From contig BFEA01000237.1 in NCBI GenBank assembly GCA_003427395.1, positions 358,479 to 411,235 on the forward strand: 52,757 nt of DNA, written 5' to 3'. This DNA comes from Chara braunii. Its lineage: Eukaryota > Streptophyta > Charophyceae > Charales > Characeae. Under the pieces are notes generated by a model. It was given only the letters and a program-made list of their open reading frames with translations, was not told where the DNA came from and did not search any database. A program made the translations under genes and the position numbers. Positions within the stretch are counted from its first letter, which is position 1. Every line of letters begins with the position of its first letter. Of the stretch, positions 1 to 10,196 are shown piece after piece.

Positions 1-73
<73 letters not shown>
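1..73. repeat. (TC)n microsatellite at the left edge
   Basis: A pure TC dinucleotide tract runs from the first base to position 73 and probably continues outside the window. Confidence 0.99.
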
Positions 74-77
<4 letters not shown>

Positions 78-1300
78 GTACCAGGTACTAATCTTCAAAG
101 GTGGCGTCTTGATGCAAGTCCCTCGAAGACGAAGCTGGAGTTATGTCATCACAGGTAAGCCTCTTTCTCTTCGGCTCTCTCTCTCTCACACACACACACA
201 CACTGTTGATACTGTGAAGTGCAAACCAGAACAAGATCCGACCCCTCATAGCGTAGCGGAAGACTTAGATACCAAAGGTCCGAACAATCGATATTGCTTT
301 GCAGCCCCAACATACATCATCATCGTGCCATGGTGTGAAGAGGTCTGGCGCTCACACAGGAAGAATGCGCTAGCCCCCGCCATACACAGACGAAGAGGAG
401 GGGAACAGACGAAAGAAGGGAGAGAGATGGGAATGTCGTCACCACCAAGTCTCTGTCACAAGTCCCAAATAATCCCTCGCAGCAATGTATAAAGTCCAAA
501 AGTCGAGTCTGGACACGACGTCACCAAGTCCCTCGCCACAACTCTCTCTCTCTCTCTCCCTCGTACTCCGCAGATACTGAGAAGTCAGACAGGGAGAGGG
601 AGAAGAAGAGATGGTGGACTTAGAAGAGGAAGAAGAAGAACTCTCTCTCTCTTTCTCTCCCTTCTCGCACACACACACACACACACACACATGTAGGGCG
701 TCGTAATATACATACCCACATTTTAGTTATAGATTCATTCGATTTGTTTTTATTTATTTATTTATTTATTTTTATTTATCTTATTTTATTTATTCCTATC
801 GATATACCATGAGGTAGGCTATGAGGTTAAACGCTTACCTATTCTCTATGTCGCTCCCCCGTCGTCGTCGTTGTCTGTCGGAGTCGTTAATCCGTCATCG
901 CAGGTGCATCGCCCTCCCCAATTCTTCACGAGGATACGTCCCGGTGTGCAACATACCACGACCACGGAGCTGGGCGCTACGGACACCGACTTGCTTCCCA
1001 TCATACGAACCAGGCGGACGTCAGGTAAGTCGCCCTTCGTCTCTCTCCTTCTCCCCCCCTCCTTCTTCTTCTTCTTCTTCTTTCTTTTTCTCCTTCGTCT
1101 TCTTCTTCTTCCCCTCTAAATGATTAAGGTTCAATGAACTTTCCACAGCACCCCCCCTCGACAAACCGTCAAGATCGCGGTGATCCAGATACTTCACCGG
1201 CTCATTCAATCGGTAAGAGCGATGGAGGTGTGTACAAATGGCAGGGATGTAACCAGCGTGAGCAGATGACTCGCGCTTACTAGGCATCCCTCGTTCAAGA
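74..1300. other. Simple-sequence-rich stretch, no convincing gene
   Basis: This stretch holds CA tracts at 187-203 and 668-690, a TTTA-rich run near 750-790 and a CTT tract near 1066-1118. Two sites look like good plus-strand splice donors (tcatcacag/gtaagc at 153 and acgtcag/gtaagt near 1024). The short frames before them show no recognisable protein, so I do not call exons. Confidence 0.6.
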
Positions 1301-1344
1301 TCGATAATTACAACAATCTCCCCCGTCGCATTGAACCCCCTTCC

Positions 1345-1415
1345 TTTCTCTTTCTTCTTCTTCTTCTTCTTCTTCTTCTTCTTCTTCTTCTTCTTCTTCT
1401 TCTTTTTCTTCTTCT
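1345..1415. repeat. (TTC)n trinucleotide repeat
   Basis: A nearly uninterrupted TTC tract. The poly-Phe reading frame across it is an artefact. Confidence 0.97.
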
Positions 1416-1419
1416 TCTC

Positions 1420-2020
1420 CTTTGCGCTATCACTTCTCCCCGTGCGCTATCTCGTTGGTTGCGTGCGCACTACCCCCGCGCCGGTCTTTCCTACCTCTGC
1501 GCACGCACCCCTGCACGATGCTTCCCGCAGCTTCCCGCGCGATGCTACCTCGCAGCTCCCACCGCGCAGCCATCTCCTTCGCGCGGGTTTCCCTCACGCT
1601 CAACTTCGTTGTGCTAACTCCCTCGCACCGCTCACTCGCCCTCGGTTCCAAGTTCCGAGTCCTCGTATACCTCTCGCCAGGCAGGGGCGGATCGTTACTA
1701 CTACGAAGTCCACAATTACCTCAGAATGAACCTGCCCTGGATCATGCGGCAGATTCATTNAAATAACTACTAGTCATANATACGGGNTGGTGAGAAATAA
1801 CAGAAATAAGAAATAAGAGTAAGAAATAANAAAATCAGGAATAAGAAAATTAAAATTTATAAAAGAAAAACAAAATCTAACTACTAACTTCCCTAAANTG
1901 ACAAGTGTCAAGCCTNGTTTCAACGGGGCAAACTACAACTAACTCGGATAAAGAGGTCACAGGTTCGAGTCATCCCNNTCCGAACGNGGGGCAAAATCGT
2001 AGTTTACATTCCCTGCTAAA
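1420..2020. other. GC-rich then AT-rich non-coding stretch with ambiguous bases
   Basis: No gene was recognised. Ambiguous bases occur between 1760 and 1990, which marks poorly resolved consensus, probably in a repeat. A box-B-like ggttcgagtc at about 1964 is isolated, with no convincing tRNA fold. Confidence 0.5.
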
Positions 2021-2021
2021 A

Positions 2022-2104
2022 GGGAGCTAGCTCAGGGTCGGCCCAGTTCGATCCTTGAGTCTGTCGTTTAACAGTCCGCCTTGAAACCTACTGAGCTAGC
2101 TCCC
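2022..2104. repeat. Perfect 14-bp inverted repeat with 55-base loop
   Basis: GGGAGCTAGCTCAG at 2022-2035 is exactly complementary to CTGAGCTAGCTCCC at 2091-2104. The 5' arm and loop contain tRNA-like boxes (TAGCTCAGGG and AGTTCGATCC), so this may be a tRNA-derived relic. It could also be a terminal structure of an unidentified repeat. Confidence 0.6.
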
Positions 2105-2214
2105 ACTTCGGAAGGAAGGGGAGCAACTCTATTCTATATAGAGCTTTGGCCCAGCCCAACTAGCGGCCAGGCCTATTTCTAAGTTTGTGATCTTGCGCAC
2201 GCTTGCGGGTCTGC

Positions 2215-2330
2215 ATGCTTGTCTAGGTACTTGTCCGCTTGAGTTCATGTGTGACCCGCAAGGGTACTTGGTCGCTCAGAAGGCCCGAAGGCCTGATACT
2301 TACCTGTAGTCGTGGCTTTGAGGAACGACG
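2215..2330 (+). repeat. Dispersed repeat family R1, copy 1
   Basis: The stretch with gtgtgacccgcaagggyact and tacttacctgtag recurs in the same orientation near 45585-45690, with about 70-80% identity by eye. No coding capacity was recognised, so it is likely part of an LTR or other non-coding section of a transposon. Confidence 0.6.
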
Positions 2331-3980
2331 CGGGAAAGATATAAGGTAGCGGGGTAAACCCGCACCCTTAGAACAACGGGGAAAACACTCAAGTAGCAGG
2401 TAGGCTGGTACCACCTTAGTAGTGGTAGATGCGTGGGGAACCGATCGCCGAGCAGAAGAAGACAAAAGTTAGCACTTTTAGAGGCCCGGTAGGCGGGTAC
2501 TAGGTCAAGTAGTCTCAGTCTAGACCCCGTGCGGATGATATCAAAACTTGCAACGGTGTCTTCTTCTGCAGAAGGACGAAGGCACAGGTCGCTAGGGTAG
2601 TCATGGGGTCAGGAAGTCACCTCCCCAAGGTGACTCCCTTTCTACATACGGGAGGCTGAGTTAGAGCCTCAACCTCGCTTACGGTGCACTAGTAAGGGTA
2701 AAGGTACCGCTTGAGCAAACGTCAACAATCGGGCGCTACCTCAACCCCGATAATCATACACCAATAATTGCTCCGGTCGTACGACCGGGGCGCGTATTAA
2801 ATTATTCTGACTAATGTACTGACGATTAAGTCTAAGTGTACATCGTAGATCTACTTGTCATAACATCAACCCTATCGACCCTTCAACCTCTTCGGTCGAA
2901 GGGTATTACTGCAGATCCCGACCTTTACAGCGTGCGTCATAACAACGCGCGCGCATACTTAACGAAATTTTCTCACCGATTTTGCCCCGGCCTCAATGGC
3001 CAAGGAATTCGTTTCGAGTGTCACGCGCAAGCGTGCACACCCTTTCCATTTCCAGATTGGCTCCATCATGGTAGCCGATACCGTCATCGTCTCGAATGCA
3101 AAACCATGGCCAAATACCCTTGTAAGGGTATTTGGTCCGACACCGTCCTCTTAGGGAACCGCGCTATCATTTTAGGATAGCCTAAGAGCAGCCAGGGAAA
3201 GCACATGACGACCAACTCGTCTTCCAAGAACAGTTCCCTCAAAGGCCGTAGAAACAAGCCTTCACTACTCTGATCGGTGCGTGCATGATTTGATCGGTCA
3301 AGAACTAGTTGCTGAGTGAGTCGTGATGATACAGACTAGGAAGGGCCTGAGGAGAGACACGAGAGTGCGGGTCACTGAGTAAGCAAAGCGAGTTGGAGAG
3401 GCGTGAGCGTGTAAGCTCGCTATCTGCGTCAACGTGTCTAAGTAAAGAGTGAGCAAGACGCGCGCGATAAGATCGAACGCTGGGCCCTATACTAGAATAG
3501 TCGTCGGGGTTACAAGGGTGCGCGGAGGAAGATTGAGGGCTAAGAAGCTAGCAGGAGTCTTTTTCTTCGAAGGCGACTTCACTTACCTATCGGTGCACCC
3601 GTATTGATGATCAATTATCATGCCACTTTCATGTGACTTTCAATCTGTAATGGGTACTGCTATCGAAGGTCATTGGGCGTTTCCTTGTAGCTGCCTTGGC
3701 CGAACTCTCAGATAAGATGCCGGCCATTGCATAATAATCCCTTTCATTTTCATTAATCTCAGTTTTCTTCTCTTTTTGTTTTGTTTTAGTTAACTAGAAC
3801 GATTGATCGTTGTTAACCGATTATGTTACGTCTTGACAGGGGTTAAGCCCTCCCTAGGTTGTGTAAGCTGGTGAACAGGGGAATAGCCCCGACTAGTGAC
3901 GATGAATTGAAAACGTTCGGACCGAGGAGGGAATCCAACATACGGGTTACGAGTTTAAGGGATTAGCAAGGGTGAAGCAG
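2331..3980. other. No gene recognised; degenerate repeat DNA
   Basis: Reading frames are short and unlike any protein I know. The composition shifts from GC-rich to AT-rich, and there are short inverted repeats. It looks like decayed transposon sequence. Confidence 0.4.
3110..3135. repeat. 26-base perfect hairpin (12-bp arms, 2-base loop)
   Basis: CCAAATACCCTT is followed after two bases by its exact complement AAGGGTATTTGG. No flanking gene explains it. Confidence 0.85.
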
Positions 3981-4162
3981 TTGGACAATCTTGGTATTCG
4001 CGCTTGTCTATTGGATGCATTTCCCTACATTGAGCGACTTACCTGATTACCTTGCAAGACCAGAGAGTTATGGAACTCCCGCATTTGCGTACTTGAGACC
4101 CGCGAGGGAGGAGACTACAAGTACAACTGGGATTCTGAGTCTCCTTCCCGTGTGGTTGCATT

Positions 4163-4302
4163 GTGTGATTGTGTCATGCGATTGCTTTGTGTGACTGTAC
4201 CGTGCGATTTGTTTCGTGTGACTGCACCGTGCGATTGCTTCGTGTGACTGCACAATGCGACCGCTTCGTGGGACTACACCGCGTGACAGTTTTGTGTGAC
4301 TG
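4163..4302. repeat. ~26-bp minisatellite, about 5.5 units
   Basis: Units start gtgtgactg and contain a variable tgcgattgctt core. Five units of 26-27 bp plus a partial sixth can be lined up by eye. On the minus strand they give a repetitive Ser-His-Thr-Lys peptide frame that is probably not a protein. Confidence 0.85.
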
Positions 4303-4439
4303 GATGAGGGTGTGAGTGTACTGGTTTGCATATGTTTCACATGATTGAATGGTTGCCAACAACGGTAAAAGTTAGATTGTGCCCTGAGATAAGTCGAGTG
4401 CGTGACTGTGTAAGCCTGCAAATGACTGTGTGGGAAGAC

Positions 4440-6430
4440 TGAGTGTTTTGCGAGTCCGATGACCGCAAACCAGTAACTGTTCTAGTATACAGGTCTACTT
4501 CCGGGCTCACTGAGTGGGCTTATATGTTTTGGAGGGAACACTGGGACAATTTTCATTGGCTATATTTTATGACCTTGATCCTTGAACGAATGGGGAAGAG
4601 AAAAGCAATACTGAAAAAAATGTCTTACGCCCTTGCTAAATTTCTGCTTGATGGTGACTAAAATGCTTAATTCTATTCGGGTTGGACCAGCTCCAAACTC
4701 CGAGAAAAGTAGTCTGAGTCCCCCGTCATAGCCAGTCGGGCGTTCATTACGTTGTGAGAGTGCACTTAGCACACTCTTCTTACCCGCTCTTAAAAGACTT
4801 GTCCTTTGCTGATCCCTACGTGACAAAAAAGTTGCTAGATTACTTGGGCAATTTTCTCAGATACGTAGTTTCTACCTGTTTTCACTGAACTTGAGTGTGG
4901 GCCGGTCAAGTGTCTGCAGTTAGGGCCTTCAGGCGAAAGGCCTAGGCTCTGAGTACCAGCCATGTCAAGCCTTTGCAAAAAGTGGCATTGATGAGTAAGG
5001 TTTGCCTTAAATTAGGTGGGGCTATACTTAAGGTTGAGTATTGAGCCCGGACCCTCAGCTTCTGAGTTAAGCTCGTGTCAGACGGGTCCCTACCTGAGTA
5101 ACCGCACCTAAAGATCTTGCGCACAATACTCAGCAGTCAAAGCTCGTAATTAACAAGAAAACTTCCTCACCCATTGTTTCTTCGAGGTACAGAAAAAATC
5201 CTTTCCTCGCCCCTTTTGACAGTTTTATTTGAGCTCCAAAACAACGAGTTTTAGTTGTGGTCACTACAACAGATTTGTGGTTCCATAGTCATTCATCAGA
5301 TCCCTGTATTTTGACTGATTACTTTGGGGTCTATTCTGTGCGTGACTGAGGGTCAGTGCCGAGGTCAAGTGAAAACAGCACGACGAAGTTTCGTGAGAAA
5401 CATTAGCGGTCCTCTGCTTCCTATCCTGCCTCTGCAGGCTGAAGTCAGGGCTATGAAGGGGGCAGGGTAACTATAGGAGGCACAGGTTGGGTGAGGATGG
5501 CCTACGTCTCTCCCTGGACAAAAGGGATGGTTGAGAAGAGAAAGCAGTTGAAGGGATACCGTACGTCTTGGGTCTGATGAGAAGGAGGGTGCTGAAAATA
5601 GTGAGAGATTAGAAGTCTGTGGCATACGCTGCCTACCTCTACAAATTGGGTGGGCAGCTACTCAACACCTTCTCATCAGTAAAGGCAATGGACTGGGCAA
5701 AAGAGACCCTTATTGGTCAACAGTAAGTGCAAGGAGGAGGAGAGGTTGTCGACTGCAGTCTCAAGTACTACAAGGGAGTGAACCAGTGATGGATGGTGCA
5801 CTTGGTGACTTTGAGGATTGGTACTCAAGCACTGTTCGATTAAGCATTCAACTAGTACTCAAGGGTCTGAGCATCCATGAAGGCTTGAGTATGACGCTAA
5901 AAACCAGCTTTGGTGATCCGCAAACTGATAAAATTCAACCAGTGTCTAATCAGACACAGATTACTGGAAACTAGACACAGATTATTGGAAACCAAACAAC
6001 TTAGACCAGACTCTGACAATTATAATCCGACTCGAACAACTCGAGCCAGACTCGGACAACACAAACCAGAGTTGGGTAAATCCAAAACAGATCCAGACAG
6101 CTTAATGCAGACACAGGTAATTCAACGGGGGATCAGACAATCTGATGTAGAATCATGAGACTCGGCACAACCTCAACCTATTTACTGCCTGGATTTTTTG
6201 AACACAAGTGATACTTAGCAGATGAGTCCAGACTCAGCTAGCTCAGTGCAGACTCAGTAAACTAAGTATGGATCCTACAAGATCAGCGTAGAATCCACAA
6301 ACAGTTACCCCTCCTCTATTTGTGTAGTTACTCAGACCCCACAATTGGTGATTGTCGGCAACCTACTTGCTAAAGGAGGCCAAAGTAAAGATCTTTCGAG
6401 ACCAGCTTCGAAAGGATATCATAGTTTCAA
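4440..6430. other. No gene recognised; degenerate tandem motifs at 5940-6300
   Basis: Short open frames here have no recognisable domains. From 5940 to 6120 a decayed array of gacacagatta / ccagactc motifs at roughly 20-25-base spacing is visible, and 6220-6300 has a second set of gactcag motifs. These look like eroded minisatellites within a transposon. Confidence 0.45.
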
Positions 6431-6436
6431 TGCACA

Positions 6437-6721
6437 GTGGTAAAAGAAGCGATGCTGTGTAGAGAGATGGGGGGTGAGAAAAGACTGAGGGTGACCTGTA
6501 CTCTGCATCAAGACAAAGGTGAAGGTTGGGAGGAGAGGATCACACAAGACCTCTGTTATCTGACGAGACTCATGATGGAACAGGCTCTAGAGCAAATGAG
6601 AAACCAGACGCATATTGAATACACTTTCTACATTCACGGATCAGATGAAAAGTTACACAGTACCCTCTCGCCAGTAGGATCCGTTGAGGAGGCAACGAGG
6701 AAGGTTACCGGAGATCAGTAA
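6437..6721 (+). CDS. Orphan short ORF, unrecognised
   Basis: This is a 94-codon frame of soluble, charged composition with no family I recognise. It lies just upstream of the first copy of the repeated domain (7085 onward) and has no start context to support it. It may be a fragment of the same retroelement's leader or an earlier gag. Its coding status is doubtful. Confidence 0.2.
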   Translation: MVKEAMLCREMGGEKRLRVTCTLHQDKGEGWEERITQDLCYLTRLMMEQALEQMRNQTHIEYTFYIHGSDEKLHSTLSPVGSVEEATRKVTGDQ

Positions 6722-6929
6722 GAGAGTGTAGCCATCAACCCCGAGAGAGGCAAGTACACCTCAGGCGGAGGCGGGCTAGAGAAAACAGGGTGGTTTATGA
6801 AAACAGATTGCAACAGAGTACACAGTATATCGACACGAACATCGATTTTATTAATCGACATTTAAGCAGCAGTCAATTTGTTTTCGGTCCAGCCGTAAGT
6901 CAGTCTTCTAATCAACAATCAATCAGCAA

Positions 6930-7540
6930 TTGAACAACAATCAAAACAACAATTCGAACGACCATCAAAGCAACAACCGGGAACGGCTACCAGAAAACAG
7001 TTTTCAGAAACGGCATTTGGAAAACAACATCAAGGACTATTCAAAAGGTATTCAAGCACGATCCCTTCCCCTCCTATCAGGGAGTAATTATTTTTCAAAA
7101 TACATGAGAGAGATCAACCCAATCACAGTTGACCAGTCGGTCCTTGACAGCCTCAACCTGATTGCGGCCAGGGAGAGCTTCCCCTACAAGTACGTCCGGA
7201 TTGATGGGTTCAAACGTGAGGACCTGTCTATCTTCATCGTTCTCACTGAGTTCTCTAAAGGTACAGACAGCGACCTACAGATCTTCCTGAAGAAGGGGAA
7301 CGAGACACACCCTCATTTCGATGCAGTGTGGGCCGCAGCAGTCGGGTATGTGCAGTGGAAAGCTGAGAGACTCTAGGGGAACACAAAGCTTATCTGTAGC
7401 TTTGGCCCTAAGCTTTTCACTGACTATCCCAAACCGCTTGTCCCCTACTATTTTACGGATCGCTCTTATTGGGGTGGACTGATGGACCTGGCAAAAAGGT
7501 ACATGTCGTCAGCAGAGATAGACTACGAGGCGGTGACATA
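6930..7540 (+). pseudogene. Repeated domain D, copy a (upstream of the primer binding site)
   Basis: An Asn/Gln-rich start (residues 1-20) leads into a domain beginning near codon 52. Its landmarks are ESFPYKYVRI, LSIFIVLTEF, DLQIFLKKGN and WKAERL, then a stop at 7374-7376. In-frame continuation gives PKPLVPYYF, YWGGLMDLAKRY and another stop. The order and spacing match copies b-e downstream (PY.YVR, VLT.F, I.V.K, then PP/PL and NW...KVKR). The domain is unknown to me. This copy lies before the tRNA-Asp-type primer binding site, so it may belong to another element copy or to a captured sequence. Confidence 0.55.
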
Positions 7541-8252
7541 ACCCTCATAATTCCCACATCTCAGGAGGGGCGTCTTCTCTCAGCCCTATTTCCCCACACT
7601 ATGAGAGAAATTTTGTGCCCTGCTTGACTTCCATATTATGGGACTTGGCTGGAAGTGTTTGGAACTAGTGGGTTTCAGGTGGCTTTACATTCAGAAGCCA
7701 CAACCTCAGAGAGTATGGAGACATGGCAAGAGGCCCAGACGACAGACAACAAAGTGATAGATGAAGAGTGAAGTTCTGAGGGTTGAGTGAGGACTCTTGA
7801 TTGGTGCTGGCCATGCTCTCATACATATGTACTCTCCGAGACTATTATGAGTTTTTATTCTTCCCTCGTTCATTTGCTCTTGTTATTGTTCAAGTCAGTC
7901 GGTCTTGCTTCTTGCATTGTTCTTGCCTGATGATTGCTATTCGTGAATGATTCTGTCACAGTTCTCAAAATCAGATTGACAATACCTGATGCATGCATAG
8001 CCCCCCATAATTTTATGATTATTATTTGCATGTTTCTCTGCTGTTCCGAATCAAAATAAAAGATTCATAAGACCGGGGACCGACGAAGACTGCAATTGAA
8101 GGGTCTCGCTCGAAGACGGACGCACACAACAGGAAGGGATTTGCATTATTTAATTTATTTTATTTATTGCAACCACAAGCAAAATCTTGCGTGACAGCCT
8201 GTTGGCTTTCCGGTCGCCCGAAGTGGCACGACTTGAAAAAGTGCGACAAAAA
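7541..8252 (+). repeat. Candidate 5' LTR region of the plus-strand gypsy element
   Basis: The sequence just before the primer binding site is AT-rich and has an AATAAA at 8055-8060, as expected for the R/U5 part of an LTR. The left border and a matching 3' LTR could not be found by eye. A weak resemblance exists between 7780-7830 and 17600-17660, both containing ggtgctgg. Treat this as a placement from the PBS, not from a repeat pair. Confidence 0.35.
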
Positions 8253-8270
8253 TGACGCCGTTGCCGGGGA
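8253..8270 (+). promoter_or_regulatory. Primer binding site, tRNA-Asp type
   Basis: TGACGCCGTTGCCGGGGA matches the complement of the 3' end of plant tRNA-Asp (…CCCCGGCAACGGCGCCA) at 17 of 18 positions. The mismatch is G to A at position 3. tRNA-Asp priming is known from the Athila and related lineages of plant Ty3/gypsy elements. Confidence 0.75.
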
Positions 8271-8552
8271 CATGAAAATAGTTTCGTGTCCGGAACGAGC
8301 CTGGGTCATCATTATCATCTTTGAATTTTGATTAGGACGTGAGAACTGTTGACAATATTGTGAGCTTCATATTAATTATATTATTCTCATTGAGCCTCGA
8401 TTCTCTTGAGAGTCACAACTGCTAACTGTGTCTTTATTTCTTTCTTGTGTGAGGTACCACACTGAACTGGAGAAGGAGATTGATACTATTGACAGAGAGA
8501 ATCAGACTTGAATTCAGGTATGTCTCATGAGCCTATAATGTCCTTTGAACAT

Positions 8553-9011
8553 TGAGAAGAGAAAGGAAGAATCAAGAGCTCAGGGATTTCATCAAGAAAG
8601 TTAACTTCAGATGCATTGAGAGAACTCTTGAAAGTGAGTACAAAAGGAATATTCCCTTATCAGTATGAGCATTGTTGGGTCTACCGTTCAGGCAATTTGA
8701 CCATCAGCGTAGTGCTGACTCACTTCTTGGAGAGAGATATTTATGATATTCATCCCTATGTCAAGAAGGGAGATTGTGTAGACGGTGAGACCTTCAGCTG
8801 GTTATGAGAAATTGCAATTCAGTCTCTTTATGATGAGAAGGGAAAATTAATTAAGCAGAAGAAGAAAGTGGAATGGGGTTTAATGTCAATGACATATGAG
8901 ATTATTTCGATTCCTCCTATACCTGACAGCTATTGTGATGGGACTAACTGGTTGCCGATAATCAACATGGTATTGACAAGGGAGAAAAGAAGCGGTGGTC
9001 ATGAGAACTAA
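8553..9011 (+). pseudogene. Repeated domain D, copy b
   Basis: Reading in one frame from 8553 gives SDALRELLKV, GIFPYQYEHCWVY, LTISVVLTHFLERDIYDI and PYVKKGDC. A TGA near 8805 follows, and then in-frame continuation gives SLYDEKGKL, EIISIPPIPD and GTNWLPIINMVL to a TAA at 9009. The same landmarks in the same order appear in copies a, c, d and e. This is the first copy after the primer binding site. Function is unknown. The position suggests the N-terminal part of a gag-like polyprotein. Confidence 0.5.
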
Positions 9012-9087
9012 AGAGATTTCAGCAGAAGAAATTAGATAGAGAAGGCAAGAATTCGGCAGAGGTTCAGGTCCGAGTCAAGAGAAAGTC

Positions 9088-9150
9088 AAGTGTCTCATAA
9101 AGTCCCTGAGTACTCTATCCTGCGCTATCATGAAGGGTCGAAGAGAAAGC
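9088..9150 (+). pseudogene. Repeated domain D, fragment c'
   Basis: A short frame VPEYSILRYHEGSKRKH resembles IPYEIVRYEAIKKSERE of copy d. It then runs directly into the tRNA-Gly-like sequence. It is probably a truncated copy broken by an insertion. Confidence 0.4.
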
Positions 9151-9213
9151 ACTTGGTTGAAACAAAGTTTGTCTTCCAAGCAGGGGATATGGGTTCGATT
9201 CCCGTTATCCGCA
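9141..9213 (+). tRNA. tRNA-Gly(TCC)-like remnant, 5' half degenerate
   Basis: The 3' half is well preserved: a cttccaa anticodon loop (TCC) with a five-pair, wobble-rich stem, then a T arm with stem pairs around ttcgatt and a tatccgc acceptor strand. The last 34 bases have the same length as plant tRNA-Gly(TCC). The 5' acceptor strand (expected gcggata) is missing, so it is not a functional tRNA. It is most likely the tRNA-derived head of a SINE or an organelle-derived insert. Confidence 0.5.
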
Positions 9214-9249
9214 ATTGCGATTTGATGAAAAAAAAACTGAGATAAATAA

Positions 9250-9709
9250 AATGCACGTATCAAAATTTAAAACTTGTCGACAAATCTTGAAAAATGTTTG
9301 GCAAACAAAAAATGTTTTCTCATATGAGGCTGTCAGATATGAGATGGTCGAGAGCGTATGAGAACAGGAACGATTATACATATCGACCATCGGATGAGAA
9401 CAGGAACGATTATACATATTGACATTCTATTTCACGGAACTGGACGTGTATGATGTGAGAATTTATGTCCCAAAAGAAAGAAGTACTGAAGTGATATATG
9501 GGAGATGCTGAGGATTTGTTAAAGAAGTGGTACTGAAAGAGAAAGAGAGATTTGAGAGGGAAAATAAAAATTTCACTGGATCTACTCGATTTACTATCTT
9601 TGAGGGATTTCTCACTCCTCCCCTGCCTGATATAAATTTGTCAAAAGATAATTGGTCTGCAGTGATTGAGTTTGCTTTGAAAGTGAAACGAGATCAAGGA
9701 GTCAGATGA
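9250..9709 (+). pseudogene. Repeated domain D, copy c
   Basis: In one frame this gives CRQILKNVWQ, FSYEAVRYEMV, two in-frame stops around a duplicated EQERLYI segment, LTFYFTELDVYDVRIYVPKE, a stop near 9508-9510, and then KEKERFERENKNF, PPLPDINLSKDNW and IEFALKVKR. It aligns with copy d from end to end. Copies c and d overlap by the ATGA of the c stop and the d start. The duplication gtatgagaacaggaacgatt / ggatgagaacaggaacgatt at about 9355-9420 adds extra residues. Confidence 0.55.
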
Positions 9710-10188
9710 GTCGACGCTATGTACCTTTAAGAGAGAAACCTAAGCTTAGACTGGTTAGAGACCATGAAGGGTTGAGTAGGATTGAATCAGATAAACTGCT
9801 AAATTTCCTTAATTCTATAACAAGTAGGGTCGTAATCCCTTATGAAATCGTAAGGTATGAAGCGATAAAAAAATCGGAAAGAGAACAGGACAGTCTGTAT
9901 GTTCTTACATGCTATTTTACTGATCTTGACGAATATGATATTGGGATTTACGTGCCAAAACAAAGGTTTAGGGAGTGTAAAAAATGTGTGTGTTGGCAAC
10001 GGGCGTCAGATCTTGTGCATGATGAGAAAAGTAGATTAGAGCGAGAGGGAAAAAACTTCTCCTTTAGTACCTATGTCAGACCTTTTGTTGGGATACCATC
10101 TCCACCTGTTGAGGGACTCACATTCCCAAGAGACAATTGGTATACCATGATAAAGTTTGCATGGAAAGTGAAGAGAGTCCAAGAATAA
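9706..10188 (+). CDS. Repeated domain D, copy d, longest intact copy (160 codons)
   Basis: This frame is open and contains the whole unit. An N-terminal RLVRDHEGLSRIESDKLLNF helix-like stretch is followed by IPYEIVRYEA, SLYVLTCYFTDLDEYDI, GIYVPKQR and a CKKCVC pair. It ends with LVHDEKSRLEREGKNF, GIPSPP and NWYTMIKFAWKVKR. The ATG overlaps the stop of copy c. I do not recognise the family. In context it is part of the long leader or gag region of a Ty3/gypsy element. Conservation of the PY..VRYE, IYVPK and NW....A.KVKR positions between copies suggests that it once coded for protein. Confidence 0.55.
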   Translation: MSRRYVPLREKPKLRLVRDHEGLSRIESDKLLNFLNSITSRVVIPYEIVRYEAIKKSEREQDSLYVLTCYFTDLDEYDIGIYVPKQRFRECKKCVCWQRASDLVHDEKSRLEREGKNFSFSTYVRPFVGIPSPPVEGLTFPRDNWYTMIKFAWKVKRVQE

Positions 10189-10196
10189 TACTCTCA

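Noticed and set aside
1955-1990. tRNA suggested by ggttcgagtc
   Set aside because: No matching stems or A box at the right distance, and ambiguous bases are present.
4068-4421. Repetitive SHTKQ frame on the minus strand
   Set aside because: Produced by the 26-bp minisatellite at 4163-4302.
9075-9263. Minus-strand frame with NGNRTHIPCLED
   Set aside because: It is the antisense of the tRNA-Gly-like remnant, a known type of false protein.
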